A stretch of DNA of 18,139 bases from Synergistes sp. (GTDB taxonomy: Bacteria > Synergistota > Synergistia > Synergistales > Synergistaceae), in NCBI GenBank assembly GCA_016288355.1, contig JAEEYY010000028.1:1-18139 (forward strand), in the 5' to 3' direction. Position numbers and translations under genes: made by a program. Positions within the stretch are counted from its first letter, which is position 1; each line of letters opens with the position of its first letter. Below, piece after piece: positions 4,819 through 13,109 of the stretch. The notes below the pieces were generated by a model. That model did no database searches. It was given only the letters and a program-made list of their open reading frames with translations, and was not told the DNA's origin.

Positions 4819-5747
4819 TATTCGCTCACCATCTGAAATAGCTCGTTGGCCAGGGGAGAGCGCTGCTGGTTCTGCCGCTGGATCCATCCGAGCTCATAAC
4901 CAAAATTGACGCTCGGGGCGAGAGGAATAAAGCGCAGCGGCTCCGTAAAGGGATATTTCTCATAGAGTGCGCTACAATATCCGGCGGTTCCGAAGCCGTT
5001 ATACTGGTTGATCATCTCCGAGCGCATACCGCTGCTCGAGACGATATAGCGCTGATCCTGCGCTTTGATCAGCGAGTCCAGTGCGGACCAGTACTCATAG
5101 ACATGCATATCACGCGGCTCAACGTGGAGTCCGATATAAGGCATGCCCACAAGATACTGGATGCTGTTCTCATCCAATTCCTTGACACTGCTGGGGACGG
5201 TTTTGCAGTTGCGCGCGACATAGATACCGGTCTGCACGTCCTGCAGGCGATAATACTCCAGTCCCTTGGCCTTAATACTACGAAGCATCTGCTTTTTGGA
5301 TTTGTCGTCCAGAACGACAAGGCCAATTTCATAACTGCCTGCACTGATCAGCTGGATCTGTTCATGTGTAGAGGCCTCGTACAGCTGAAAAGAGCAGGGA
5401 TACTTTTGAAACTTTTTCCGTATTTCGGCAACCATAGGGTACAGGAAACAGAAGCCCATACTTGCGACGTCCAGGCGAAACTGTGGTACCTGCTTGCTGT
5501 TATACAGACTGTTCAAGGTTTCAATCTGGTCGGCTATATTGCGGGCGTACTGCACATATTCATGGCCGAAGGGCGTGAGAGTCACGCCGGATTTGCTCCG
5601 CTTGAACAGCGGCGTGCCAATCTCATCCTCGGCGCGCTTCAGCGCGGAGGAGAGGAAGGGCTGCGACACAAAGAGATTATCCGCAGCCTGAGAAATGGAG
5701 CCGGCGTCGGCGATGGCCAAAATCAACTCAATGTGTGAATAGTTCAT
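4818..5747 (-). CDS. LysR-type transcriptional regulator
   Basis: This encodes 309 residues, the usual length for the family. The N-terminal winged helix-turn-helix (about 1-60) is clear: LILAIADAGSISQAADNLFV, SQPFLSSALKRAEDEIGTPL, then FKRSKSGVTLTPFG. The effector-binding domain of the periplasmic-binding fold occupies the rest. The ATG at 5747 is preceded by TGAGG. It lies on the same strand between the solute-binding gene (128 bp upstream) and the serine hydrolase (45 bp downstream), so it is probably co-regulated with them and a candidate regulator of the transporter/deacylase operon. LysR proteins are usually activators needing a small effector, here perhaps a peptide or D-amino acid (inference). 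No clear T-N11-A box was identified. Confidence 0.93.
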   Translation of the reverse strand: MNYSHIELILAIADAGSISQAADNLFVSQPFLSSALKRAEDEIGTPLFKRSKSGVTLTPFGHEYVQYARNIADQIETLNSLYNSKQVPQFRLDVASMGFCFLYPMVAEIRKKFQKYPCSFQLYEASTHEQIQLISAGSYEIGLVVLDDKSKKQMLRSIKAKGLEYYRLQDVQTGIYVARNCKTVPSSVKELDENSIQYLVGMPYIGLHVEPRDMHVYEYWSALDSLIKAQDQRYIVSSSGMRSEMINQYNGFGTAGYCSALYEKYPFTEPLRFIPLAPSVNFGYELGWIQRQNQQRSPLANELFQMVSE

Positions 5748-5803
5748 TATATAACCTCATTGCCAGAAATGTGCAACACAGCTACTTATACTACCGTGTA
5801 TGC

Positions 5804-5835
5804 ACAGCCTGTGGGATAAAAATCCCACAGGCTGT
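5804..5835 (-). terminator. Hairpin after the solute-binding protein gene
   Basis: A perfect 14-bp stem, ACAGCCTGTGGGAT (5804-5817) and its complement (5822-5835), has an AAAA loop, 40 bp past the stop at 5876. No T-tract follows on the minus strand, so it may stabilise the abundant binding-protein mRNA or be a weak terminator before the regulator. Confidence 0.6.
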
Positions 5836-5875
5836 ATTTGAGTAGTACGAATAATGAAAATCTTAGAGCGTGTTA

Positions 5876-7507
5876 TTACTCGGTCCAACTCCAGTCGTAG
5901 ATGTCAAAGTAGTTGACGCCCCAGACAACATTAAGATCCTTTGTTGCAACATAAAGGTTGTCGCGATGGAACAGGGAGTAGTAGATAGCCTGATCCTTGA
6001 GCTCTTCCCAGAACTCCTGCCACTTCTCGTTGCGCTTGGCCTGATCAAATTCAGAGGAGGCGGCGACGCCGAGCTCCTGCACCTTTCCATCAAGACCCCA
6101 CTTCTCCCAGTTGGCCGTGCCCTCGGCACGAGTAGCAATGTAGCTGTCGAAGAAGTTACCAGTGTCGATCTTAATATTGTCGCCGTGGCACACAAGCGCC
6201 ATATCGGCAGAGCCTTCGCCGCGGCGGTACCAGAGCTCTTCCACGTTGGCCTGCTCGTAGGTAAGAACCTCGCCAATCAGGCCGACTTGACGGAGCATTT
6301 CCTGAACCATAGCAGAGTCAATAGCATAAGGATTGATGTTCAGGGAAACAATGTTCCCGATGGGGATACCGGCCTTGATCTCATCCTCGGTGTAGCCGGC
6401 CTCAAGCAGCAGCTCATGGGACTTCTCGGGGTTGTAGTTGTAGTAGTCGTCGAAGGAGTAGCCGCCGCCCACCATGCCGGCCTCAGCCAAGTTGTGGGAG
6501 ACAATGCCCAATCCACCGACAGCTGCATTCATGATGGCTTCGTTGTCAATAGCATACAGGATTGCCTGACGAACCAGCTTATTGGGAACCTTTTCATAGT
6601 TGATACCAATAAAGTGGTTATGAGTCGCAGGCAGACGAAGGACATTATACTGACCGGCAGCTTCAATTTCCGGCACGTTTGCGGCGGGAAGAATGACGCA
6701 GTCAAAATCACCGGCCTGGAAGGCGATCAAAGCGGTAGACTTGTCGGTCAAATAGGTCCATGTAACACCATCGACATTGGCTTTGCCGCGGTAATAGTTT
6801 TCATAGGCTTCTGCAGTAGAGGTGCCGTCCAACTCAACCTTGGTATACATGAACGGGCCGGTTCCGACGGAATACTCAGCTTTCTGATAGGCATCATCGC
6901 CGCCCTCTTCGAAGTTGGACTTATCACCTATCAAAAGCTCGCTGACATACATCAGAGGAATAGTGGTCGTTCCATCAAGATTTATACGGAATGTGCTCTC
7001 GTCAATCGCTTCCCATGAAGAAAAGTGCGAAAGTTTGTTCGCCATCTTCTTCTGCTCAAGAATGCGATCATAGGACCAGACTACATCTTCCGCAGTGACT
7101 TTTTCGCCATTGTGGAAGGTGACTTCAGGGTTGATCTTGAAGTCGAGGTATGCGTTATCGGGGCCATACTCCCAGCTTTCAGCAACACGGGGATAAGCCT
7201 CGCCAGTTCTCTCATCGTACTTTACCAAGCCTTCATAAACCTGGTAAATCTGATACTGGCCTTCAAGCTGGGTAATAAAGTGAGGGTCGACATTTGTAAG
7301 CAGAACGCCGGTTACCAGATTCACGGTTCTTCCGGCATTCGGGCTTGTTGCAGCTGGTGCAGATGCGGTAGTGCTGCTCTGCTGGGCCGTGCCTGCACTT
7401 TGCTGGGCCGTGCCTGCGCTCTGCTGGGTAGTGCTGTTGCTTGTGCCGCAGGCAACGAGAGATAATACCATAATCAGCACGAGCAGAAGAGACAATGCCT
7501 TTTTCAT
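5876..7507 (-). CDS. ABC transporter solute-binding lipoprotein, family 5 (peptide/oligopeptide type)
   Basis: This encodes 543 residues, typical for family 5 extracellular binding proteins. The N-terminus is a lipoprotein signal: MKK, a hydrophobic core, then lipobox LVAC with Cys20 as the lipidated residue. A low-complexity linker with AGTAQQS repeats follows (about 28-48). The mature domain opens with VNLVTGVLLTNVDPHFITQL. The family pattern around residues 110-150 is seen in YLDFKINPEVTFHNGEKVTA followed by EDVVWSYDRIL. It binds substrate outside the membrane and delivers it to the DppB/C-type permeases. Unusually it is the last transporter gene, 98 bp after the second ATPase, with its own strong GGAGGA site before ATG 7507 and a hairpin after the stop. 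Family 5 also carries nickel, dipeptides and opines; here the deacylase context favours peptides or acylated D-amino acids. Confidence 0.93.
   Translation of the reverse strand: MKKALSLLLVLIMVLSLVACGTSNSTTQQSAGTAQQSAGTAQQSSTTASAPAATSPNAGRTVNLVTGVLLTNVDPHFITQLEGQYQIYQVYEGLVKYDERTGEAYPRVAESWEYGPDNAYLDFKINPEVTFHNGEKVTAEDVVWSYDRILEQKKMANKLSHFSSWEAIDESTFRINLDGTTTIPLMYVSELLIGDKSNFEEGGDDAYQKAEYSVGTGPFMYTKVELDGTSTAEAYENYYRGKANVDGVTWTYLTDKSTALIAFQAGDFDCVILPAANVPEIEAAGQYNVLRLPATHNHFIGINYEKVPNKLVRQAILYAIDNEAIMNAAVGGLGIVSHNLAEAGMVGGGYSFDDYYNYNPEKSHELLLEAGYTEDEIKAGIPIGNIVSLNINPYAIDSAMVQEMLRQVGLIGEVLTYEQANVEELWYRRGEGSADMALVCHGDNIKIDTGNFFDSYIATRAEGTANWEKWGLDGKVQELGVAASSEFDQAKRNEKWQEFWEELKDQAIYYSLFHRDNLYVATKDLNVVWGVNYFDIYDWSWTE
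7379..7441 (-). repeat. Three 21-bp tandem repeats in the lipoprotein linker
   Basis: Units at 7379-7399, 7400-7420 and 7421-7441 encode the heptads QQSAGTA, QQSAGTA and a diverged third, in phase. The first two are nearly identical at DNA level, so unit number may vary by slippage. The repeats only lengthen the tether between the lipid anchor and the binding domain. Confidence 0.8.
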
Positions 7508-7605
7508 TAGGGGTCCTCCTTTTTAATAAGATTTGGTTAATATTGTTCAATCCGTTTCCGGAATGAAACCGTGTGAAGTCTGCCGATCAACGGCAGGGAA
7601 GCGGC

Positions 7606-8583
7606 TCAGCTTTTCTTCTCAAAGCAGGCCACAAAGTGCCCGGGAGAGACCTCCTCATAAGGCGGCTGTTCACTGCGGCACTGCTCCGTGGCAAAGGGGC
7701 AGCGGGCGGCGAAACGGCAGCCGGGCTTCGGGTTGATGGGGCTGGTGATCTCGCCCTTGATGACATTGATCTGCTTGGTGCGCATGGACAGATCCGGGAC
7801 GGGAAGCGCGTCCAGCAGCGCCTGGGTGTAGGGGTGAATGGGGTGGTTGAAGAGCTCGTTGGTCTCGCATTTCTCGATGCACTGGCCCAGATACATGACC
7901 ATGATATCGTCGGAGATATGCTTGACGACAGACAGGTCGTGGGTAATAAACATGTAGGCCAGATTCCGCTCGTCCTGAATGTCCATGAGCAGATTCAGGA
8001 TCTGCGCCTGGATGGACACGTCCAGAGCGGAGACGGGCTCGTCGCACACGATGAATTCCGGATCGAGGGATAGCGCACGGGCAACGCCGATACGCTGGCG
8101 ACGGCCTCCGTCCAGCTCGTGGGGATAGACCCGGCCGAAGCGGCGGTCCAGACCCACAATGTCCATCAGCTTGTGCACTTCCTCCGTGGCCTCTTTGGCG
8201 TTTCGGACCTTTTTGGCGACGATCATGTACTCGGCAATGAGCTGTTCCACGGTCATGCGGGGGTTCAGGGAGGAATAGGGATCCTGGAAGATGATCTGCA
8301 TCTTGCTGCGCAGCTCATTCATGCGGGCCTTGGAGGCGTTGCAGATGTTCTCCCCCTTGTAGAGCACCTCGCCGCCGGTGGGCTTGAGCAGCTGCAGGAT
8401 GGTGCGGCCCAGAGTGGATTTGCCGCAGCCGGATTCGCCCACGACGCCGATGGTCTTGCCAGGGTAGAGGGTAAGATTGATGTCATCAACAGCATGAAGT
8501 TGTGCACGCCTGCCGACATTAAAGTATTTCTTGAGATTTCTTGTCTCAATCAGGGGTGTAGTGTTACTCTGCTGCTCCATCAT
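7606..8583 (-). CDS. Oligopeptide ABC transporter ATP-binding protein (OppF/DppF type)
   Basis: This encodes 325 residues starting MMEQQSNTT. ATG 8583 overlaps the stop of the preceding ATPase gene by four bases (ATGA). GGAGGT at 8589-8594 serves it or the next ATG at 8580, which has better spacing; an upstream in-frame start at 8613 lies before this site and is less likely. The Walker A is GESGCGKSTLGR, the Q-loop is IIFQDPYSSLNPRM, Walker B is FIVCDEPVSALD, and the H-loop is FITHDLSVV. The signature reads ELDGGRRQRIGVARAL rather than the usual LSGGQ. The C-terminal oligopeptide-transporter extension, with a cluster of cysteines (CRFAARCPFATEQC), marks the OppD/F subfamily. It forms a heterodimer with the upstream ATPase to power substrate import. 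Confidence 0.93.
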   Translation of the reverse strand: MMEQQSNTTPLIETRNLKKYFNVGRRAQLHAVDDINLTLYPGKTIGVVGESGCGKSTLGRTILQLLKPTGGEVLYKGENICNASKARMNELRSKMQIIFQDPYSSLNPRMTVEQLIAEYMIVAKKVRNAKEATEEVHKLMDIVGLDRRFGRVYPHELDGGRRQRIGVARALSLDPEFIVCDEPVSALDVSIQAQILNLLMDIQDERNLAYMFITHDLSVVKHISDDIMVMYLGQCIEKCETNELFNHPIHPYTQALLDALPVPDLSMRTKQINVIKGEITSPINPKPGCRFAARCPFATEQCRSEQPPYEEVSPGHFVACFEKKS

Positions 8584-9566
8584 TCTACACCTCCGTTCTG
8601 AAAGCGATGACACATGATCTGATGGGTACCCTCCGTATACACGGCCGGATGCTCGGCCTTGCAGCGCTCCGTGGCATAGGGACAGCGCGCGGCGAAGCGG
8701 CAGCCGGGCACCTGTACCGTCGGATCCGGCATCAGACCGGCGATGGGGGAGAGGCGTTCCGACTCTTCCTTGATGTTGGGGATGGCGCCGAACAGGCCCA
8801 CGGTATAGGGGTGGTGCTTGCTGCCCTGGAAAATGTCCGCCGCGGTGCCGGCTTCGACGATCTCACCGGCGTACATGACGGCCACATCGTCGCAGATCAG
8901 CGCCACGATGCCGAAATCGTGGGTGATCATGACCAAGGAAGTGCCGCGCTGATCGATCAGCTCGCGCATGAGCATGAGCACCTGCGCCTGAATGGTGACG
9001 TCCAGCGCGGTGGTCGGCTCGTCAGCGATCAGCAGCTCCGGCTCGCAGGCCAGCGCCATGGCGATGCAGACACGCTGCTTCATGCCGCCGGAAAACTGGT
9101 TGGGATAGTCGTTCTTGCGCTCCGGCGGGATGTTGACCAGCTTGAGCATCTCCTCCACGCGCTTTTCGATCTGTTCCTTGCTTAGATTCTGCGTGTTGTG
9201 ATAGGTGATGGATTCGGCGATCTGCTCGCCGACGGTCATGATGGGGTTCAGGGAGCTCATGGGGTCCTGGAAGATCATGGAGACCTTATCGCCCCGCATT
9301 TTCTCCAGTTCTTTATCAGACATTGAATAGACGTCCTGCCCGTCCAGCAGGACCTGCCCGCTGGTCACCTTGCCGGTGCGGTCGGGCAGCAGGTGCAGGA
9401 TGGAGCGGGCCGTTGTTGTCTTTCCGGCTCCGGTTTCGCCCACCAGGCCAAGGGTCTTGCCGCGCTTGACGCTGAGGTTGATGTGGTTGAGCGCATAGAC
9501 CGTCTCATAGTCGGTCTTGTAGATCACGCTCAGATCTTTGATTTCCAGAATGTTTTGATTATCCAT
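8580..9566 (-). CDS. Oligopeptide ABC transporter ATP-binding protein (OppD/DppD type)
   Basis: This encodes 328 residues. The Walker A is GETGAGKTTTARSIL, the Q-loop is MIFQDPMSSLNPIM, the signature is SGGMKQRVCIAMAL, Walker B is LLIADEPTTALD, and the H-loop is MITHDFGIV. The C-terminal oligopeptide-transporter extension carries CRFAARCPYATERC. GGAGG lies 6 nt before ATG 9566. The gene starts 20 bp after the DppC-type permease and overlaps the next ATPase by four bases, so the two ATPases are translationally coupled. In this family the D and F type subunits pair on the cytoplasmic face of the two permeases. Confidence 0.95.
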   Translation of the reverse strand: MDNQNILEIKDLSVIYKTDYETVYALNHINLSVKRGKTLGLVGETGAGKTTTARSILHLLPDRTGKVTSGQVLLDGQDVYSMSDKELEKMRGDKVSMIFQDPMSSLNPIMTVGEQIAESITYHNTQNLSKEQIEKRVEEMLKLVNIPPERKNDYPNQFSGGMKQRVCIAMALACEPELLIADEPTTALDVTIQAQVLMLMRELIDQRGTSLVMITHDFGIVALICDDVAVMYAGEIVEAGTAADIFQGSKHHPYTVGLFGAIPNIKEESERLSPIAGLMPDPTVQVPGCRFAARCPYATERCKAEHPAVYTEGTHQIMCHRFQNGGVE

Positions 9567-9586
9567 TGTTCGCCTCCTTGCCGCGC

Positions 9587-10489
9587 TCAGTCTCTCAGGC
9601 GCGGATCCAGCGCGTCACGCAGTCCATCGCCGATGAGGTTAATGGATAACGATGCAAGGATAATTGCCAAACCGGGAAAGATCATTAAATATATATCAGT
9701 TCTAAAGTAATCACGTGCCATGGAAAGCATGGCGCCCCACTCGGGTGTGGGCTCTTGGAAGCCGAGGCCGATAAAGCTCAGCGTGGCGCAGTTCAGGATC
9801 GCGGAGGCCACGCCCATGGTCGTGGCGACGATCACGGGGCCGATGGCGTTGGGGATAAGATGCTTGGTGAGGATGCGGAAGGTGCTAGTGCCGCAGGCGT
9901 GGCAGGCCTCCACAAATTCATTATCGACAACATTCAACAAAGCTGTTCGCACCATTCGAGCTTTGCCGGGTGTTCCGCTGAGGGTCATGGCCACGAAGAG
10001 GGAGAGAGTGCTGGTGCCCATGGCCGCCACAATGCTCATGGAGAGCAGCAGGGCAGGGATAGAGGTGACTACGTCCAAGATACGCATTAGAATTGTATCC
10101 GGAAAGCCTCGATAATAGGCAGCAAAAGTGCCAATGATGATACCAATAATTGAGGAAGATGCTGTTACGAGAAGAGCGATTCCCATTGAATACTTGGTAC
10201 CATGAATTACACGAGCAAATAGATCTCGGCCAAGTGCATCAGTACCAAACCAGTGCTCCGAATTGGGACGTTGTCTCATTGCGCTGTAGTTTTGCAAATG
10301 AACATTTTCAGGGGGAGCAATGAAATCCCCAAAAACTATAAGAATAACAAATAATGCGAGTATAATGAGTCCAACTACAGCTAGTTTGTTTTTCTTGAAG
10401 CGGTGCCAGATCTCCCGGTAATACTCCAACCTGGGGGATCTGAGCTTTTCTTTCTTCTGAGGCACAGCAGTTTCCGTTGCATTACTCAT
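9587..10489 (-). CDS. Peptide ABC transporter permease (DppC/OppC type)
   Basis: This encodes 300 residues starting MSNATETAVP. ATG 10489 is chosen because AAAGGGG lies 7-8 nt upstream; in-frame sequence up to 10567 belongs to the overlapping end of the preceding permease gene. The N-terminal OppC-type segment (FKKNKLAVVGLIILALFVI, about 31-49) precedes an extracytoplasmic loop containing HWFGTDALGRDLFARV, typical of DppC. The BPD_transp_1 domain follows. The EAA loop reads EACHACGTSTFRILTKHLIP, the ATPase-coupling site. It is 7 bp after the DppB-type gene. Base composition shifts: the 5' part (10490 to about 10080) is clearly A/T-richer than most of the 3' part. Confidence 0.94.
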   Translation of the reverse strand: MSNATETAVPQKKEKLRSPRLEYYREIWHRFKKNKLAVVGLIILALFVILIVFGDFIAPPENVHLQNYSAMRQRPNSEHWFGTDALGRDLFARVIHGTKYSMGIALLVTASSSIIGIIIGTFAAYYRGFPDTILMRILDVVTSIPALLLSMSIVAAMGTSTLSLFVAMTLSGTPGKARMVRTALLNVVDNEFVEACHACGTSTFRILTKHLIPNAIGPVIVATTMGVASAILNCATLSFIGLGFQEPTPEWGAMLSMARDYFRTDIYLMIFPGLAIILASLSINLIGDGLRDALDPRLRD

Positions 10490-10496
10490 TCTTCGA

Positions 10497-11429
10497 TCAC
10501 CCCTTTGAATACCGCGCACGGACGCGCGGGTCGATCCAGGCGTGCAGCAGGTCGATGCACAGAACAACCAGACTGAAGATGCAGGCGATAATTACGACAC
10601 TGCCGCAGACGGCGGGTACATCTCTAGCCTTGATGGAAGTTGATACAAAGGTTCCTAGACCAGACATACCATATAATTGCTCCGTAACAACAGCGCCGCC
10701 GATGAGAGCGCCGAAGCTAGTTCCTATTGTGGTAATAACAGGAAGAACGGCGTTTCGGAAAGCATGCCTCCAAATCACATGACGGCGGGGGACACCCTTG
10801 GATTTGGCCGTATCCACATAGTCCTGCCGAATACAATCAAGCATGGATGAGCGGGAATAACGAAGAACACTAGCAGAATATGGTATACCAAGTGACAGGG
10901 ATGGCAAAACATAATGAAATGGTGTGGCAGTGCCAAATGCTGGGAATATCCCGAGCTTCAGCGCGAAAAAGTAAATACAAATCATTGCAAGCCAGAATGC
11001 CGGAGTAGCGGCAAGAATCAGAGCCAAAAATGTTGACACCCGATCTAGCACGGAGTACTGTTTGACAGCGGATGCTACCCCAACAGTAACACCGATTATC
11101 GAGGCTACGAGCATTGCTGAAAAGCTAAGAAAGACAGAAGGCAGAATCTTTCCAACAACCAATCCTGCAACTGGTTTTTTAAACGCATATGATACCCCTA
11201 GATCACCTCTGAGCAAACCAAAGACATAGGAAATGTATCTCTGAAGAAACGGCTTGTTATACCCGACAGCTTCATTATAAGCGGCTATTTCCTCCGGCGT
11301 TGCAAGATTGCCCAAAATCGCTGCACCTGGATTGGAGGGCGTCAGGTTCAAAATAAAGAAAACAAGAAATACAACACCTAAGAGGACAGGTATAAACAAG
11401 AGTAAACGTTTGAGAATATACTTTAGCAT
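10497..11429 (-). CDS. Peptide ABC transporter permease (DppB/OppB type)
   Basis: This encodes 310 residues starting MLKYILKRLL. ATG 11429 is preferred because GAAAGG lies about 9 nt upstream; the GTG at 11435 would be too close. The N-terminal DppB signature is visible (first membrane segment LLLFIPVLLGVVFLVFFIL, then NPGAAILGNLATPEEIAAYN). After a loop, GDLGVSYAFKKPV leads into five more membrane segments. The EAA-type loop DYVDTAKSKGVPRRHVIWRH ends at NAVLP. With the DppC-type protein it forms the membrane channel. It lies 34 bp downstream of the deacylase gene. Codon use is A/T-richer than in the ATPases and the deacylase. Confidence 0.94.
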   Translation of the reverse strand: MLKYILKRLLLFIPVLLGVVFLVFFILNLTPSNPGAAILGNLATPEEIAAYNEAVGYNKPFLQRYISYVFGLLRGDLGVSYAFKKPVAGLVVGKILPSVFLSFSAMLVASIIGVTVGVASAVKQYSVLDRVSTFLALILAATPAFWLAMICIYFFALKLGIFPAFGTATPFHYVLPSLSLGIPYSASVLRYSRSSMLDCIRQDYVDTAKSKGVPRRHVIWRHAFRNAVLPVITTIGTSFGALIGGAVVTEQLYGMSGLGTFVSTSIKARDVPAVCGSVVIIACIFSLVVLCIDLLHAWIDPRVRARYSKG

Positions 11430-11463
11430 ATCCACCAGCCTTTCTGTTTGATTGGAGTTCAGG

Positions 11464-13059
11464 TCATTTCGCGGGCTTGTAAACCTTGCCGTTCAGGACG
11501 CCGGTGGGACGGTTGTTCACGACCTCCGCCTCGCCGCCGACAAAGACCATCTCGATGCCGATGTTCGGCAGGAAGGGGTCGCTATAGGTGGCCTGGTCAA
11601 TGATGGTGTCCTTGTTGAACAGAACCAGATCGGCGTCGTAGCCAACCTTCACATAGCCCTTGTTGGCCAGGTGATACCGGTCGGCCGGCATGCCGGTGAT
11701 GCGGCGGATCGCCTCGTTAAAGGGCAGAACCTTCTGCTCGCGGATCAGGCGGCCAAGGTAGCGAGGGAAGGAGGCAAAGCCACGGGGGTGGGCGATGCGC
11801 TTGCCGCCAGAGTACAGACCGTCGGTGCCGAGCATGGAGAGGGGATGGCCGTAGAGGAACGCCAGGCTCTCGTTGCACATGGTAAAGCGGATGTCTGTCA
11901 CAGAACCCTTGTTCTCGGTGATGAGGTAGGCATAGGCCTCGATGTCCCGCATGCCCTTCTCCTCGGCGTATTCATGGATCGTCTTGCCGACCGCGTCCGG
12001 CGTCCTGGCGGCGACCGCGATCAGATCCTTGTCAAAGCCGGCGTTGAGCAGGGGATTCTCAAAGTCCTCGGTGGGCTCCAGGATCGCCTTTTCCAGCTTG
12101 TCGATGCCCTCCTGCGTGCTCAGCTCTTCCAGCAGCCATTCCATGTCATGGGACAGGTAGCTGGGCGGCAGCGTGGAGAGGATGGTGGCGGAGCAGGCGT
12201 CATAGGGGTAGACGTCAAAGAAAATGTTGCAGCCCTCGGCGTTGGCCTCCTCAATGAGCCGGATCGCTTCGTAGAGCTGGGGAAGATTCTTCTGGTACTG
12301 GGCCTTCATATGGGAGATATTGGTGGTCACGCCTGCTTCCTTGGCGATCCGGATCGTCTCTTTGACGGAATCCACAAGGTGATCCGCCTCGTTGCGCATG
12401 TGCGTGGTGTAGATGCCGCCGTATTTCCCAACGACCTTGGCCAGCTCGATCAGCTCCGGCGTTTTGCTGTAGCAGCCGGGGGCGTAGACCAGACCGGTGG
12501 AGTAGCCGGGCGCGCCCTCCTGCATGGCGCTCTCCAGCAGCTCCTTCATCCGGTTCAGCTCGGCCTCGGTGGGCTCGCGGTCCTCCATGCCGACGGTCGA
12601 TGCGCGGAGCACATGGTGCCCGACAAAGACCATCTGGTGCGCGCCGAGCTTATGCTTGGTCAGCGACGCAAGCAATTCATTGTATGTGGGGTACAGCGTG
12701 ATCGGCTTGCCGCCGCCGTTGACCGTTTTCAGATATTCATAGCCGGGCGTGGGGATCTCGGGAGCCGCAGGGCCCCGGGACCAGCCGCACTGACCGCCGA
12801 TCTCGTAGGTGACACCCTGCATGACCTTGCACATACGGGAGGGATCAGACAGCAGCTGGCTGTCCGAATGGGTATGTACATCCACAAAGCCGGGAGAGAG
12901 GGAAAGGCCTTTGCCTTCGATCTCCTCAACACCGAATCCCTCAACGGTGCCGATTTCGGCAATCTTTCCGTCCTGAAGGGCTACATCTGCCGTATAGCTC
13001 TCCCCGCCTGTGCCATCGAAGATTTCTACACCTCGGAACACAACATCATACATGGACAT
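11464..13059 (-). CDS. N-acyl-D-amino-acid deacylase (D-aminoacylase), amidohydrolase superfamily
   Basis: This encodes 531 residues, a typical length. ATG 13059 (MSMYDVVFRG) is chosen because GAGAGG lies 9 nt upstream; two earlier in-frame codons at 13080 and 13065 precede or abut that site. The amidohydrolase signature is PGFVDVHTHSDSQL (metal-binding H62 and H64). Cys91 in GGQCGWS corresponds to the zinc-bridging cysteine of D-aminoacylases. Further metal-site candidates are H in YTTHMRNEADH, H in ISHMKA and Asp in LGTDGLYSGG. The enzyme hydrolyses N-acyl-D-amino acids to a D-amino acid and a carboxylic acid; related members act on D-glutamate, D-aspartate or dipeptide-like substrates, so the exact substrate is open. 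It is the first gene of the transporter operon, which strongly suggests that the transporter imports its substrate. No signal peptide, so cytoplasmic. Confidence 0.92.
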   Translation of the reverse strand: MSMYDVVFRGVEIFDGTGGESYTADVALQDGKIAEIGTVEGFGVEEIEGKGLSLSPGFVDVHTHSDSQLLSDPSRMCKVMQGVTYEIGGQCGWSRGPAAPEIPTPGYEYLKTVNGGGKPITLYPTYNELLASLTKHKLGAHQMVFVGHHVLRASTVGMEDREPTEAELNRMKELLESAMQEGAPGYSTGLVYAPGCYSKTPELIELAKVVGKYGGIYTTHMRNEADHLVDSVKETIRIAKEAGVTTNISHMKAQYQKNLPQLYEAIRLIEEANAEGCNIFFDVYPYDACSATILSTLPPSYLSHDMEWLLEELSTQEGIDKLEKAILEPTEDFENPLLNAGFDKDLIAVAARTPDAVGKTIHEYAEEKGMRDIEAYAYLITENKGSVTDIRFTMCNESLAFLYGHPLSMLGTDGLYSGGKRIAHPRGFASFPRYLGRLIREQKVLPFNEAIRRITGMPADRYHLANKGYVKVGYDADLVLFNKDTIIDQATYSDPFLPNIGIEMVFVGGEAEVVNNRPTGVLNGKVYKPAK

Positions 13060-13103
13060 TTTCACTCGCCTCTCATTCATAATTAATTGCGTGCAGTTAC
13101 TGA

Positions 13104-13109
13104 ATTATA
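13104..13109 (-). promoter_or_regulatory. Candidate -10 of the deacylase-transporter operon
   Basis: A perfect minus-strand TATAAT lies 45 bp before the deacylase start. No -35 resembling TTGACA is found 16-18 bp upstream, consistent with a promoter that needs an activator such as the LysR protein (inference). Confidence 0.5.

Noticed and set aside
5748..5803. LysR promoter TTGCAC/17/TATATA before the regulator
   Set aside because: The -10 touches the ATG, so the transcript would start inside the gene; not credible.
5870..7018. Plus-strand 382-codon frame over the solute-binding protein gene
   Set aside because: It is an antisense shadow of a clear lipoprotein gene; no domain or start signal.
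11452..13086. Long plus-strand open frame antisense to the deacylase (544 codons)
   Set aside because: It mirrors the deacylase in the opposite strand, is rich in His/Gly/Val/Asp as expected from an antisense shadow, and has no family motif. The deacylase has metal ligands and a ribosome binding site.
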